This document shows positions 1 through 8,583 of a stretch of DNA of 64,000 nucleotides, piece after piece (position 1 is the first letter of the stretch; every line of letters begins with the position of its first letter). The notes beneath the pieces are model-generated. The model saw only the letters and a program-made list of their open reading frames with translations. It was not told where the DNA came from and did no database searches. A program made the position numbers and the translations under genes. Source of the DNA: Streptomyces rimosus (lineage in GTDB: Bacteria > Actinomycetota > Actinomycetes > Streptomycetales > Streptomycetaceae); the NCBI RefSeq assembly GCF_008704655.1, contig NZ_CP023688.1:2604001-2668000 (forward strand), read 5' to 3'.

Positions 1-52
1 AGTACGGCGGAAGGAAAAAGGGACCAATATCCCGCAATGCCAACAACCCTCC

Positions 53-83
53 TTGACGAGCCGTTCGGATCCGTCATTAGACT
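53..83 (+). promoter_or_regulatory. Candidate sigma-70-like promoter
   Basis: TTGACG at 53-58 and TAGACT at 78-83 resemble the Streptomyces vegetative promoter elements, but the 19-base spacer is longer than the usual 17-18. The site lies 60 bases before the first gene. It was read by eye only. Bases 1-143 hold nothing else recognised. Confidence 0.35.
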
Positions 84-143
84 CTTGACGCCGGTGCAGC
101 ACACGCGGTTGCTGTACCACCGAGTTCACCGGGGGCAGAAGAC

Positions 144-569
144 ATGAGCGGTATGAGCGGCGCGGGCAATGAGCGGCAGATCCAGGAAGAGGATCTGATG
201 GACGTGGCCCAGGATCGCGAACAGGCGCACCGGCTGCGCAAGGCCCTGCAGACGCTGGCCACCAACCCCAATGTCGGCGGAAAGCTCCAGGAGATGGCCC
301 AGGAGGTGCTCTCCGGGCGGATCGGCATGAAGGACGCCATCCAGTCCGAGGAGTACATGGGCGCGATCGGCGACCGCATGAACGAAATGCGGCGGGCGGC
401 CGAGAACCAGACCCAGGCCGAGCGGGAGGCGTCCCGCGAGCAGTTCGCGAAGTGGCAGAAGGAGCAGGAGGAGCAGGAGGCCCAGGAACGCGCCGAGCGC
501 GACGGCCCCTCGGGCGCCATCGTGACCGGACGGCGGGGCGGCCGGGGCGGCGCCAGCCACCGCAACTGA
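144..569 (+). CDS. Small charged hypothetical protein
   Basis: This 141-residue soluble protein is not assigned to a family. Residues 10-95 are predominantly helical and charged. Residues 85-120 are rich in Gln, Glu, Arg and Ala, as in a coiled coil. The end is a Gly/Arg-rich tail (RRGGRGG). There is no signal peptide or membrane segment. The ATG is preceded by a weak GGGGCAGA ribosome site. A perfect hairpin follows at 613-645, so it is probably transcribed alone. Its position next to ESX genes is suggestive only; no function is claimed. Confidence 0.7.
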   Translation: MSGMSGAGNERQIQEEDLMDVAQDREQAHRLRKALQTLATNPNVGGKLQEMAQEVLSGRIGMKDAIQSEEYMGAIGDRMNEMRRAAENQTQAEREASREQFAKWQKEQEEQEAQERAERDGPSGAIVTGRRGGRGGASHRN

Positions 570-612
570 GCCGCGATCCCGGCTGTTCCAAGCCGGGCGC
601 GCGCCTTTTGCT

Positions 613-645
613 CCCGTGCACGGCGGCCCGTACGCCGTGCACGGG
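613..645 (+). terminator. Hairpin terminator after the first gene
   Basis: A 13-base perfect stem (613-625 pairing with 633-645) with a 7-base loop lies 44 bases after the stop codon of the 144-569 gene. No U-tract follows, as is common in actinomycetes. Confidence 0.6.
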
Positions 646-865
646 ATTCCTCTCGGGTACGGGCTTGCGACACCTTCGACGGCTTCGGCCCCGATTCACA
701 CCTTGTATTCCCGCTCGTCCGCCGCACGGCCGACGAATGATCGCGTACGCCGGTATCCGATCGACTCCGAACGGCACTTGCCGGTTCGCATCGAGTTCTC
801 GACCGGCATTGCTATCGTGCGCGGTCGCGTGCCGGAGAAGCGCACGCGGGAGAGAGCGGAGCAAA

Positions 866-2179
866 ATGCCACAAATTCGGGTGCTCAGTAAGGGCGCGCG
901 GATCACGGCGGGCGCCTTGTGCCTGCTTTTCCTTCTGCACACCCTGTACTGGCTGGGACACGATCTTGTATCGACCGGTCCCGGCCCGCTGTGGGATTTG
1001 TGGACCGGCGGCACTTCGGTGAGCGGCGGCCGTGGTCCGGGCTCCGGTGGCGTCACGGACGACGGCTATCCGGTCTCGACTCCGTACGAGGTGGGTCTCG
1101 CCCTGGTGCAGGGAGCCGCCGTGGTCACCGCGTTCGCCGGGAGGCGGGTGGCCGGCGGCCTGCTGGCGGTGGCGACGGTGCTGACGCTCTCCCTGCGCGT
1201 ACAGGCCATCGTCAGCACCGGCAGCCACACCTCGACCAACCGCTGGTTCGTCGGCCTGGAGGGCGGCTACAGCAGCGACTCGACCTTCGGGGCAGTCTTC
1301 CTCTCGTCGGGTGCGCTGGTGCCGCTGACGCTCATCGCGGCCGTCGTACTGCTGGCCGGCATGCGCACCTGGCCGCGGCCTGGGGCAGACGCCGGTCCGC
1401 CCCCGACGCGCCCCGCCGCGCCGGCGGGCCCGGTGTCCGCCATCGCGCTGGGCGCGTCCGCGCTGCTCTGGGTGATCTGGATCTGCTACGTCATGGCGCA
1501 GTCCCTCGGCAGCGGGGACGGAGTCCCGCTGGACGTCATCTTCACCGGCCGTGGCCTGCTCGTCAGCCTGCTGGGACTGGCGCCCGGCTGGGTCTGGGCG
1601 ACCTTCCTGCCGCTGGCCGCGGTCGGCGCACTGCTGGCCGCCACCCGCCGGGTCTCCGCGCGCGGCTTCGCCATCGGCACGGCGCTGGTGGTGCTGCCGG
1701 TCAGCTTCCTGGACATGTGCGCCTACCTCCGTACGGGAACGCTCTTCGCCCTGGGTGACTTCGCGCCCTTCGGGGCGCTGCTGAGCCGGGCGCAGATGCT
1801 GGTGCATCTGGTCGGTTCGATCGCGGTGCTCGCACTGATGGGGCGGCGCGGGGAGCCGACCCGGCCGGGAATGCCCGGGATGCCGGGGCCGGGTCTGCCG
1901 GGCTACGCGGTTCCCGGGGCACCGGGGTTCGCGGGCGCTCCCGCGTACGGGAAGCCGGGCGGGCCGGTGCCTGGTGCGGCGGGGCCTGGCGCACCAATGC
2001 CCGGCGGGCCGGTGCCCGGTGCGCCGATGCCTGGCGGATACGGCGGGTACCAGCAGCCTCCGGTCGGCCCGGCGCCGGGCGGCTATCCGGGGCCCGCAGG
2101 ACCTCCGCCCGCAGGCCCTCCGGCACCCGGTGGTTACCCGCCGCCGCAGGGCGGTTTCGGTCCGCCGCCCACCGGCTGA
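866..2179 (+). CDS. Polytopic membrane protein with Pro/Gly-rich tail
   Basis: The 437-residue product has about seven hydrophobic segments within residues 1-330, starting with one at roughly 10-30. The last 100 residues form a low-complexity Gly/Pro/Ala/Met tail with repeated GxPG units, ending in PPPTG. The tail is probably cytoplasmic or a cell-envelope linker, like those on several ESX-associated proteins in this window. The reading frame is open upstream to 452, but the ATG at 866 is chosen because GAGCGGA precedes it and the hydrophobic N-terminus starts there. It lacks the ubiquitin-like N-domain and the eleven helices of EccD, so it is not that component. The function is unknown. Confidence 0.75.
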   Translation: MPQIRVLSKGARITAGALCLLFLLHTLYWLGHDLVSTGPGPLWDLWTGGTSVSGGRGPGSGGVTDDGYPVSTPYEVGLALVQGAAVVTAFAGRRVAGGLLAVATVLTLSLRVQAIVSTGSHTSTNRWFVGLEGGYSSDSTFGAVFLSSGALVPLTLIAAVVLLAGMRTWPRPGADAGPPPTRPAAPAGPVSAIALGASALLWVIWICYVMAQSLGSGDGVPLDVIFTGRGLLVSLLGLAPGWVWATFLPLAAVGALLAATRRVSARGFAIGTALVVLPVSFLDMCAYLRTGTLFALGDFAPFGALLSRAQMLVHLVGSIAVLALMGRRGEPTRPGMPGMPGPGLPGYAVPGAPGFAGAPAYGKPGGPVPGAAGPGAPMPGGPVPGAPMPGGYGGYQQPPVGPAPGGYPGPAGPPPAGPPAPGGYPPPQGGFGPPPTG

Positions 2180-2445
2180 CCTGGGGCTCCGCGGGCGACG
2201 GCGGCGGTGTCAGTGCCGGATCGTAGGATCGGCCCGAGTCGGAGAACCGAGGACGGGGGCACGGGGAGCAGCGGGGCAAGGGAAGCACGGAACGCGCAGG
2301 CGTCCGAAGCGGCGCGGGAAGCAGGAATCGCGCGGGCGGCGGACGCGGCGCGGACAACGGGAGCAACACGATCGGCGAAGATCGGCACAGCAGGACGGCC
2401 GGTCGGCACATACGCCGATCCACGACGGTAAAGGGCGAAGAATTC

Positions 2446-4638
2446 ATGGGGGACGAGGAATTCATGAACGCCTCGGACGAGGAGCGCGGCGGTGCGGTGG
2501 GATATGCGCCCCACCCGCACATCGGCGGCCGTACCGCCGTGCTGCGCGCGCTCGCCGCGTGGCGCATGCAGTGGCCCGGCGCGCCGCGCGTCGTCGTGCT
2601 CACCGGGAGCCCCGGCAGCGGCCGTTCGCGCCTGATGACCGGCTTCCTCATGCTGTGCGACCCGGAGTACCGCAAGCGGCTGCCGCTGGACGACCTGGAC
2701 CCGACGATCGTGCCGCCGGACCTGCCCGCGCCCGCCGTGCCGGATCCCCGGGGGCTCACCTCGGACCAGCTCCTGTGGACCCTCGCCGACCACTACGGCC
2801 TGGACGCCACCCGCACCGCCGACATCGTCCCCGAACTCGCCGCCGGTGACCCGGTCATGGTCGTCGTTCCGGACGTCGACCGGGCCGGGCCGGTGCGTGC
2901 CGCCGATGAACCCGCCCGTCTGGTGCGGGACGTACTGAAGCCGCTCGCGGCGACCGGGACCGTCCATCTGCTCGCCGACGTGCCGCGGGAGCTGGCCGCG
3001 GAGGTGATCGAGTCGCTGCCTGCCGGGCAGGGCCAGGTCATCGATCTGGACGAGCCACGCTGGGCCGACCCGGCGGGGCTGGTCCTCCAGGTCGAAACGT
3101 CGCTCGACCCGAGGTTCGGGGCCCCGGCACTGCCGTACACCGAAGATCCAAGCGCGCGCCGGGCGCTCGCCGAGGCCATCGCGGAGCGCGCCAACGGCAG
3201 CCGGCTGACCGCGCAGCTCGCCGTGCAGTGCATCCTCATGCGGCCCGAGGGCTTCGACCCGGCCGACACCTCGCTGCTGCCGGGAAACGCAGGCGAGGCC
3301 CTGGACTGGCACGCTCGGCGGCTCGGCGCCGACCCGCAGACGCTGCGACTGATGCTGACCCCGCCGGCCCTCGCCGAGGGGGACGGACTGCCCATCGAGC
3401 TGTGGGGCGCCCTGGCGAACGCCGTCGCCGGGCGCGACATGAGCCGTGAGATCGCGGACGGGATGCTGCTCGCAGGCCCGTTCGTGGAGCCGGTGGAGAT
3501 GCCGGCGCAGGGCGCGCCTGCGGAGCAGGACGGTGAGGCCGTCGGCAGTCGTACGCTGCTGCGTCTCGTCCACCCCGGTGTCGCCGACGCCATACGGGCG
3601 GGTCTGGCCGACGTGCGGGACGCGCAGACCCGTATCGCCATGGCGCTGCTGGAAGCCGTACCGCAGCAGGACTGGTCCCGGGCCGACCCGTACGTCCGCG
3701 ACCACCTCGCCGCGCACACCCTGGCCGCCGGTCTGCTGCCACAACTGCTCACCGACCCCGCCCTGTTCGCGCACGCCGACCCGGTGACGCTGCGGGCGGC
3801 CGTCGAGGCCGTCCCTTACGACGCCCTGGGCGCTCCGGCCCGTACGTACCTGCGCACGGCCCCGCTCCTCACCCGCTCCCAGGCGCCGGTCGGCATGCGC
3901 GCCGCGCTCCTGGAGACGGCCTTCGTCGAGGACGGCCTCGGTCCATACGCCGACGCTCTGCACGCGCTCGACCTGGACCTGCCGTGGCGCACCCTGTGGA
4001 GCGAGCCATTGCCCGGCGCCACCGACGTCACGGTCGGCAGCCTGCCGCAGGCTCCGGCCGACGGGGCGGGGACCGCGGGTCCCGCGGACGGCGGCCAGGA
4101 GAGCGATGCGGGTGCCCCGGCCTCCCCCGCGCTGCCGGTCGCCGTCGTCCTCGTCCCCGAGGGCACCCCTGGCTCGCGTACGGTCCCGGCCGGCGACGCG
4201 GGGACGGGCGGCACCGCCGTACTCGTCCACCCGCTGCTGAGCCCGGGATACGTGGACGCCGACCCGGCGCTGATCCTGCGCCCGTCGGAGGACATACGGG
4301 CTGCCGCACCGCTCGCGCTGAGCCGCGGTGCCGACTACGTCCGGGTGTGGGACCGGCGACGTCGGACGGTGGTGGCCGCCCTGATCAGCGACACTCCCTT
4401 CACGGGAGCCGACCTGTCGCCCGACGGCGTGCTCGTCGTCGCCACGGCGCGCGGCGTGAAGGCGTTGCGGATACCGCTGCCGGAGCCGGTATCCCTGCCG
4501 GAACCGGCAGGGGGCGCCGCCGCCACGGACACCGCCGCGCCCGGCGTCTCCGTACCGGCTCCCGCCGCGCCCTCCGACCCCGTCCACCCAGCCGACACCC
4601 CCGCCGGCCCGCACGGCCGCGAAGGAGACCGTTCGTGA
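2446..4638 (+). CDS. P-loop NTPase-like protein with an Arg in the Walker A motif
   Basis: This 730-residue protein starts with a nucleotide-binding domain. The Walker A-like motif GSPGSGRS is at residues 54-61, with Arg where Lys is normal. A Walker B-like run (MVVVPDVD) lies near residue 143. A long Ala/Leu-rich helical region follows, then a Pro/Ala linker. Near the C-terminus a WD40-like blade reads RGADYVRVWDRR followed by LSPDG. The architecture recalls a STAND-type signalling ATPase with a shortened beta-propeller, which is inference. The start at 2446 has AAGGGCGA upstream; ATG 2464 is a good alternative behind GGACGAGGAA. Its stop overlaps the next start (GTGA), so the two are translationally coupled. 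Confidence 0.75.
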   Translation: MGDEEFMNASDEERGGAVGYAPHPHIGGRTAVLRALAAWRMQWPGAPRVVVLTGSPGSGRSRLMTGFLMLCDPEYRKRLPLDDLDPTIVPPDLPAPAVPDPRGLTSDQLLWTLADHYGLDATRTADIVPELAAGDPVMVVVPDVDRAGPVRAADEPARLVRDVLKPLAATGTVHLLADVPRELAAEVIESLPAGQGQVIDLDEPRWADPAGLVLQVETSLDPRFGAPALPYTEDPSARRALAEAIAERANGSRLTAQLAVQCILMRPEGFDPADTSLLPGNAGEALDWHARRLGADPQTLRLMLTPPALAEGDGLPIELWGALANAVAGRDMSREIADGMLLAGPFVEPVEMPAQGAPAEQDGEAVGSRTLLRLVHPGVADAIRAGLADVRDAQTRIAMALLEAVPQQDWSRADPYVRDHLAAHTLAAGLLPQLLTDPALFAHADPVTLRAAVEAVPYDALGAPARTYLRTAPLLTRSQAPVGMRAALLETAFVEDGLGPYADALHALDLDLPWRTLWSEPLPGATDVTVGSLPQAPADGAGTAGPADGGQESDAGAPASPALPVAVVLVPEGTPGSRTVPAGDAGTGGTAVLVHPLLSPGYVDADPALILRPSEDIRAAAPLALSRGADYVRVWDRRRRTVVAALISDTPFTGADLSPDGVLVVATARGVKALRIPLPEPVSLPEPAGGAAATDTAAPGVSVPAPAAPSDPVHPADTPAGPHGREGDRS

Positions 4639-5963
4639 TCACCCAGGCGCAGGCCCAGGCCACCGCCGACCGCTGGCTCAACCCCGAGGGGCACCAGGGC
4701 CCGCCGCGCCAGGTCGGCATGCAGGAGTTCGACCTCGGCTGGGTGGTGTGGGCCGTTCCGCCGCCGCCCGAGGTCGATCCGGTGACCGGTCAGCGCCGGC
4801 CGCCGGCCGAGGTGGGGGCCGCCTGCGGCGTCGTCGACCGGGCCAGCGGTGAGCTGACGGTCTGGCCGTCCGTACCGGTCGACGAGGTCGTACGGATGTA
4901 CCAGCAGAAGCACGGCGCGGGCGGCGCCCCGGCCCCCGCCGAGCCGCCGGTCACCGGCCCCGGCAACACCGCCGTCGCCACCTACCGCGACCCGGCGAGC
5001 GGTGAGGAGACCAACCTCGTGCGGGTCTCCGGCCCCGGCCTGCCGCCCGCCGAGTACCAACTCGCGGACGAGCTGCGGCGCATCGGCGTACGCGGCGAGG
5101 ACGTGAGCGCCGTCCACACCGACCTCCGCCCGGCGCTGCTCCCCGGCGGCTATACGGGCGACTTCGTCTTCCGCGCCTTCCCGAACGCCCGGTTCTCCTG
5201 CACCGAGGGCTACGGCATGGCGCCCGAGCAGCGCGCCGAGGGCGTCGCCGGGCTGCTGCGGCACGTCGAGATGATGCACCAGCTCGCCGGACAGCAGCCG
5301 CCGCCGCGCCCGCACCGCCTGCCGGTCCCGTCGCCCGACAGCGTGCCGCGCGCCGAGCCCGTTCGGGACGTGGCGCTCGGCAAGCAGCTCGCCGAGGTCT
5401 TCGGCCCGCAGGGCGTGCTGCGTCCGGACGCCGACGACATCGCGAACACCCGGCTGCCCGAGGCCGCCAAGAAGACGCTGACCTGGGCCGGGCTGCCCGT
5501 GGAGGTGCCGTACTTCTTCACCGCCGACCAGCCGGACCGGGCGCCGGCCGGCGGCCTGTTCACGGACGCGGCGACGCATCTGCGCGCGATCGGCACCGAG
5601 GCCACCGAGGAGACGCTCGGCAACCTGGCGGGCCATGTCCGTATCGGCACGGACGGCAGCTATGTGATCACCGTCCAGTGCACGGCACCGGAGGACAGCC
5701 AGGCCCTGATCGGCGCCGTGTGGGCGGTCCAGCCGTCCACGGGCGGCGGCCGGCTCGTCAACGCCTCCCTCGCCGCGTTCCTGCGGTCGCTGGTCCTGCT
5801 GACGACCACCCGGCAGCAGATGCGGGGCATGGACCCGCGCGCGGCGGGGGCGGCGGTCGCCGCCTTCCAGGAGCAGTTGGTCGCGATCGACGCGTGGTCC
5901 CTGGACAGCGACAAGAACTGGTGGTCTCTGATCGTCGAGCAGATGTGGCACGGCCTGTTCTGA
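4635..5963 (+). CDS. SUKH-4-like immunity-type multidomain protein
   Basis: This 442-residue soluble protein has three apparent parts. Residues 1-95 resemble the YrhB/Imm35-type small immunity fold. The middle, about 110-210, contains a VHTD motif followed by PGGY, like deaminase-fold toxins but without the expected HxE and Cys zinc ligands. The C-terminal 180 residues resemble SUKH-4, with an LPEAAKKTLTWAGLP motif and a Trp-rich end. SUKH proteins are known as immunity or binding modules in polymorphic-toxin loci. Family calls are from recalled motifs, not a search. GTG 4635 is chosen because it overlaps the previous stop by four bases and has a strong GAAGGAGA site. Confidence 0.65.
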   Translation: MITQAQAQATADRWLNPEGHQGPPRQVGMQEFDLGWVVWAVPPPPEVDPVTGQRRPPAEVGAACGVVDRASGELTVWPSVPVDEVVRMYQQKHGAGGAPAPAEPPVTGPGNTAVATYRDPASGEETNLVRVSGPGLPPAEYQLADELRRIGVRGEDVSAVHTDLRPALLPGGYTGDFVFRAFPNARFSCTEGYGMAPEQRAEGVAGLLRHVEMMHQLAGQQPPPRPHRLPVPSPDSVPRAEPVRDVALGKQLAEVFGPQGVLRPDADDIANTRLPEAAKKTLTWAGLPVEVPYFFTADQPDRAPAGGLFTDAATHLRAIGTEATEETLGNLAGHVRIGTDGSYVITVQCTAPEDSQALIGAVWAVQPSTGGGRLVNASLAAFLRSLVLLTTTRQQMRGMDPRAAGAAVAAFQEQLVAIDAWSLDSDKNWWSLIVEQMWHGLF

Positions 5964-5995
5964 CCGTTCACGGCTTGCCCTGGCCGCTTTCGTCA

Positions 5996-6034
5996 CCGCC
6001 GACCGGAACACCACGCATGCGTTCCGGTCGGCGG
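5996..6034. terminator. Bidirectional hairpin terminator
   Basis: A 14-base perfect stem (5996-6009 with 6021-6034) and 11-base loop lie between two convergent genes, so it can end transcription from both sides. Confidence 0.65.
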
Positions 6035-6042
6035 CCGTCCGC

Positions 6043-6342
6043 TCAGGGCAACAGCAGCCAGTCTGCGGCGAGGGCCGCCGCCAGCCCGACACCCAGCAGC
6101 CAGCTGCCCAGCCGCGTACGCCCGTTCCGGCTCAGCTCGATCACGATCCCGCACAGGATCAGCGCGGCCCCGTACACCCCCACGACCAGGACCGACGTGC
6201 GGCTCGCGAGACGCACCACGAGCACCACGGCCATCGCCGCCATGAGCACGGAGGCCAGGACGATGCGCACCCGGCGGGCCTGACGGGGCGTCAGCTTCCC
6301 GAGGCGGCCGGGCAGGGGCTGTTCATCGGCGGGTGCGTCCAT
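6043..6342 (-). CDS. Small membrane protein
   Basis: This 99-residue protein has a hydrophilic N-terminus of about 27 residues, then three hydrophobic segments (near 30-48, 52-68 and 78-95). It is not assigned to a family. The frame is open further upstream, but the ATG at 6342 gives a compact protein; no convincing ribosome site precedes it, so the start is uncertain. It lies downstream of the three-membrane-protein cluster on the same strand. Confidence 0.55.
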   Translation of the reverse strand: MDAPADEQPLPGRLGKLTPRQARRVRIVLASVLMAAMAVVLVVRLASRTSVLVVGVYGAALILCGIVIELSRNGRTRLGSWLLGVGLAAALAADWLLLP

Positions 6343-6507
6343 GAGCGGGAATGGTACGGGACGGCTGTTCGGGTTCGTAGGGGCTCCCGGGCGGCGCACG
6401 TGGCACCGTACGGAACTTCCCCGACCACTACGGAACACCCCGTACCGCTTCGGGACAGTTCACTTCGTTCCGGAACAGTTCACTTGGGTCCGGAGGCGTT
6501 CGCTCCG

Positions 6508-7146
6508 CTACGTGAAGAAGAGCACCGCCCCGGACAGCACCGCGCCGATCAGCCCCGCGGCCATCACGCCCACCATCAGCGTCCGCAGCACCCCGGCACC
6601 GACCGACCGCCAGGCGTCGTCGAAGGACGGGGCGCCCCGGAACCGGTAGCCGGTCACGGTGCAGAGCACGCCGAGGACCAGGACGACCAGGCCGCCGCAG
6701 AGGCACAGCACCCCGTTGGCGAGCCGGTTCCAGCTGTGCTGCACATAGCTGGAGCGGCCGACCTGGCGGACCTCGATCAGGTCGCCCTCCTTGAACTTGT
6801 GCCAGGAGTCGACGCTGGCGTTCAGGTCCTTGGTCCGGCCGTCGTCCGAACGGAACGTGCCGTAGCACTGGATGTCGCGCGTACGGTTCCCGGAGTGCTG
6901 CTTGTTCGCGTAGTGGTAGTCGGTGGCGCACGCCTCCACCGTGATCTTGCCGGGGCTGCCGTCCACCCACACCGAATACGGGCCCACGTAGACGCCGACC
7001 GCGATCAGCAGGAGCCCGGCCAGGGAAACACCGACACCGATCAGCCGCCCCAGACCACGGTTCACCCCGTCCCGCACACCCGGCACGTTGTTCCCACTGG
7101 ACGCATGGGACGCGCCTGACCTGGTGTGTTCCGACTGTGCTGCCAT
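6508..7146 (-). CDS. Tandem membrane protein, copy 3
   Basis: This 212-residue membrane protein has a hydrophilic N-terminus, a first membrane segment near 37-55, and an exposed domain of about 75 residues. Two Cys in that domain sit in TVEACATDYHY and QCYGTF and could form a disulfide. Two further hydrophobic stretches follow. It shares this plan and several motifs with the two genes just upstream, so the three are paralogues. GGAAAGGATC precedes the ATG. The family has no name I recognise. The exposed disulfide domain and ESX setting would fit an envelope or immunity role, which is inference. Confidence 0.7.
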   Translation of the reverse strand: MAAQSEHTRSGASHASSGNNVPGVRDGVNRGLGRLIGVGVSLAGLLLIAVGVYVGPYSVWVDGSPGKITVEACATDYHYANKQHSGNRTRDIQCYGTFRSDDGRTKDLNASVDSWHKFKEGDLIEVRQVGRSSYVQHSWNRLANGVLCLCGGLVVLVLGVLCTVTGYRFRGAPSFDDAWRSVGAGVLRTLMVGVMAAGLIGAVLSGAVLFFT

Positions 7147-7306
7147 GGTCAGCGATCCTTTCCAGGGGCGTGCGGAGGAGCGGGACGAGCGAAGCGCGCA
7201 GCGGCATGCGGAACATGCCGACGCGTGCCGGGTGTACGGGCTTCTGCGACGTGCCCGAGCCTACGGCCCGTACGCACCCGCCCGGTCGGCCAGGCGGCCC
7301 GCAGTG

Positions 7307-7984
7307 TCACCCGTAATGCTGCAAAAAGAGAAAGACGGCTGCACCAAGGATGCCCATCCCGGCGACGGACAGCAGCAGCGGGCGCAGCACGAACCCGCCG
7401 GGCAGCCCCTCCCAGCTGTCCGCGAACGAACGCCCCCAGCGCGCGCCGAAGCCGGTCAGCAGGCAGAACGCGCCTGCCGCGAGCATCGGCAGCGCGACCG
7501 CCACCCCGGCGAGGTTGCCCCAGGCATACTTCCACCCGGCGGCCACGTACGTTCCTCCGTCCCCGGCCTGGACGGGGACCCGGGTACCCGGCGGGTACAC
7601 CGCGTCGGGGTGGAAGGTACCGAATGGATTGACACCGCCGGTACCGGAGGCGCTGCCGCGGTCATCGCTGTCGCCGTTCCGAGCGGGGTGGAAGGCGCCG
7701 GTGCAGCTGATCGTTCTGCCCGCATGGCGGCTGCCGGCGGCCGGGTAGCGCTCGTGACACTCCTCGACCGTGTACGTGCCGTGGGTACCCGCGACCCCGG
7801 CGGCGAGAGCCGCCTGCTTGGCCGAGATCACACCGACCATCACCCCCAGCACCAGCAGGACGAGCCCGACGGCGCACCCCAGCACGTAGCGGGCGGCGTT
7901 ACGGCGGCTGGTCACCGCCGCCAGCCCCCGGCGCAGCACCCCGAGCGAGGCCGGCAGCCCGCGGCGATCTGTCGCAGACCTCAT
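7307..7984 (-). CDS. Tandem membrane protein, copy 2
   Basis: This 225-residue paralogue of its two neighbours has a first membrane segment near residues 34-56. The exposed domain has the paired-Cys motifs TVEECHERYPA and ISCTGAF, followed by a Gly/Ser-rich insert. The C-terminal half is hydrophobic and carries FCLLTGFGARWGRSFADSWE, close to FCLLTGFGGRRGPGFREAWR in copy 1. The ATG at 7984 overlaps the stop of copy 1 as ATGA, showing translational coupling. The frame is open far upstream, but that extension only reads through the neighbouring gene. Confidence 0.7.
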   Translation of the reverse strand: MRSATDRRGLPASLGVLRRGLAAVTSRRNAARYVLGCAVGLVLLVLGVMVGVISAKQAALAAGVAGTHGTYTVEECHERYPAAGSRHAGRTISCTGAFHPARNGDSDDRGSASGTGGVNPFGTFHPDAVYPPGTRVPVQAGDGGTYVAAGWKYAWGNLAGVAVALPMLAAGAFCLLTGFGARWGRSFADSWEGLPGGFVLRPLLLSVAGMGILGAAVFLFLQHYG

Positions 7985-8583
7985 CGGACGATCCCGTCCA
8001 CCAGCAGCGCGGCTCCGGCACCGAGAGCGGCCAGCCCGCCGACCCCGACCAGGACGTAACGGACCACCACTCCCCCAGGCACACGGCGCCATGCCTCCCG
8101 GAACCCCGGGCCGCGGCGACCGCCGAATCCGGTCAGCAGGCAGAACAGACCCGCCACGACCGCACACACCGCGACACAGACGATCGCCAGGCTCCGCCAG
8201 ATCCACTGCTCGTCGATCATGACGAACCTGTAGTCCGTCTTCTGGATCCCCAGTTCCGTGCCCGGCTCGAATTTGGCCGGGGTCTCGACCGTCGCGTCCT
8301 CCACGACTGCGCCGCCCCGGTCGGCGCGGAAGGTGCCCGTACAGGTGTCGACGGGCCGCGCGTGCCGGTGCCGGGACGACCCGACGTGCTCGAACTGCGT
8401 ACGGCACTCCCGGACGGTCAGCGTGCCGGCGTCGCCCTTGTGGCCGTTGGGGTAACCCATGTCCGCGGCAGTCACCCCGCCGAAGAACACCCCGGCAAGG
8501 ACGAGACCGGCACCGACGACCCTGCCCGCGGAAGAGCGCCATCGGGCCGGGGAGCGCGGACGTGTGAAGGGCTGCGTTGGCAT
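7981..8583 (-). CDS. Tandem membrane protein, copy 1
   Basis: The 200-residue product is the first of three paralogues on the minus strand. A basic N-terminus is followed by a membrane segment near 20-38. The exposed domain has Cys motifs TVRECRTQFEH and DTCTGTFR. Two hydrophobic blocks finish the protein, the second after the FCLLTGFG motif. ATG 8583 is chosen by alignment with the sister proteins; the ribosome site is weak, and ATG 8616 is possible. Function is unknown. Confidence 0.65.
   Translation of the reverse strand: MPTQPFTRPRSPARWRSSAGRVVGAGLVLAGVFFGGVTAADMGYPNGHKGDAGTLTVRECRTQFEHVGSSRHRHARPVDTCTGTFRADRGGAVVEDATVETPAKFEPGTELGIQKTDYRFVMIDEQWIWRSLAIVCVAVCAVVAGLFCLLTGFGGRRGPGFREAWRRVPGGVVVRYVLVGVGGLAALGAGAALLVDGIVR

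Noticed and set aside
2134..4614. A minus-strand frame of about 826 residues opposite the P-loop protein
   Set aside because: It has Arg/Gly/Val composition typical of antisense frames in high-G+C DNA. The plus strand shows ribosome sites and coupling to the next gene.
6400..6500. Small open frame with repeated FGTVHF/GTVHL-type phrases
   Set aside because: This 100-base stretch has short direct repeats of TTCGG(G)ACAGTTCACTT, but no ribosome site or coherent protein. It may be a minor repeat and was not confident enough to list.
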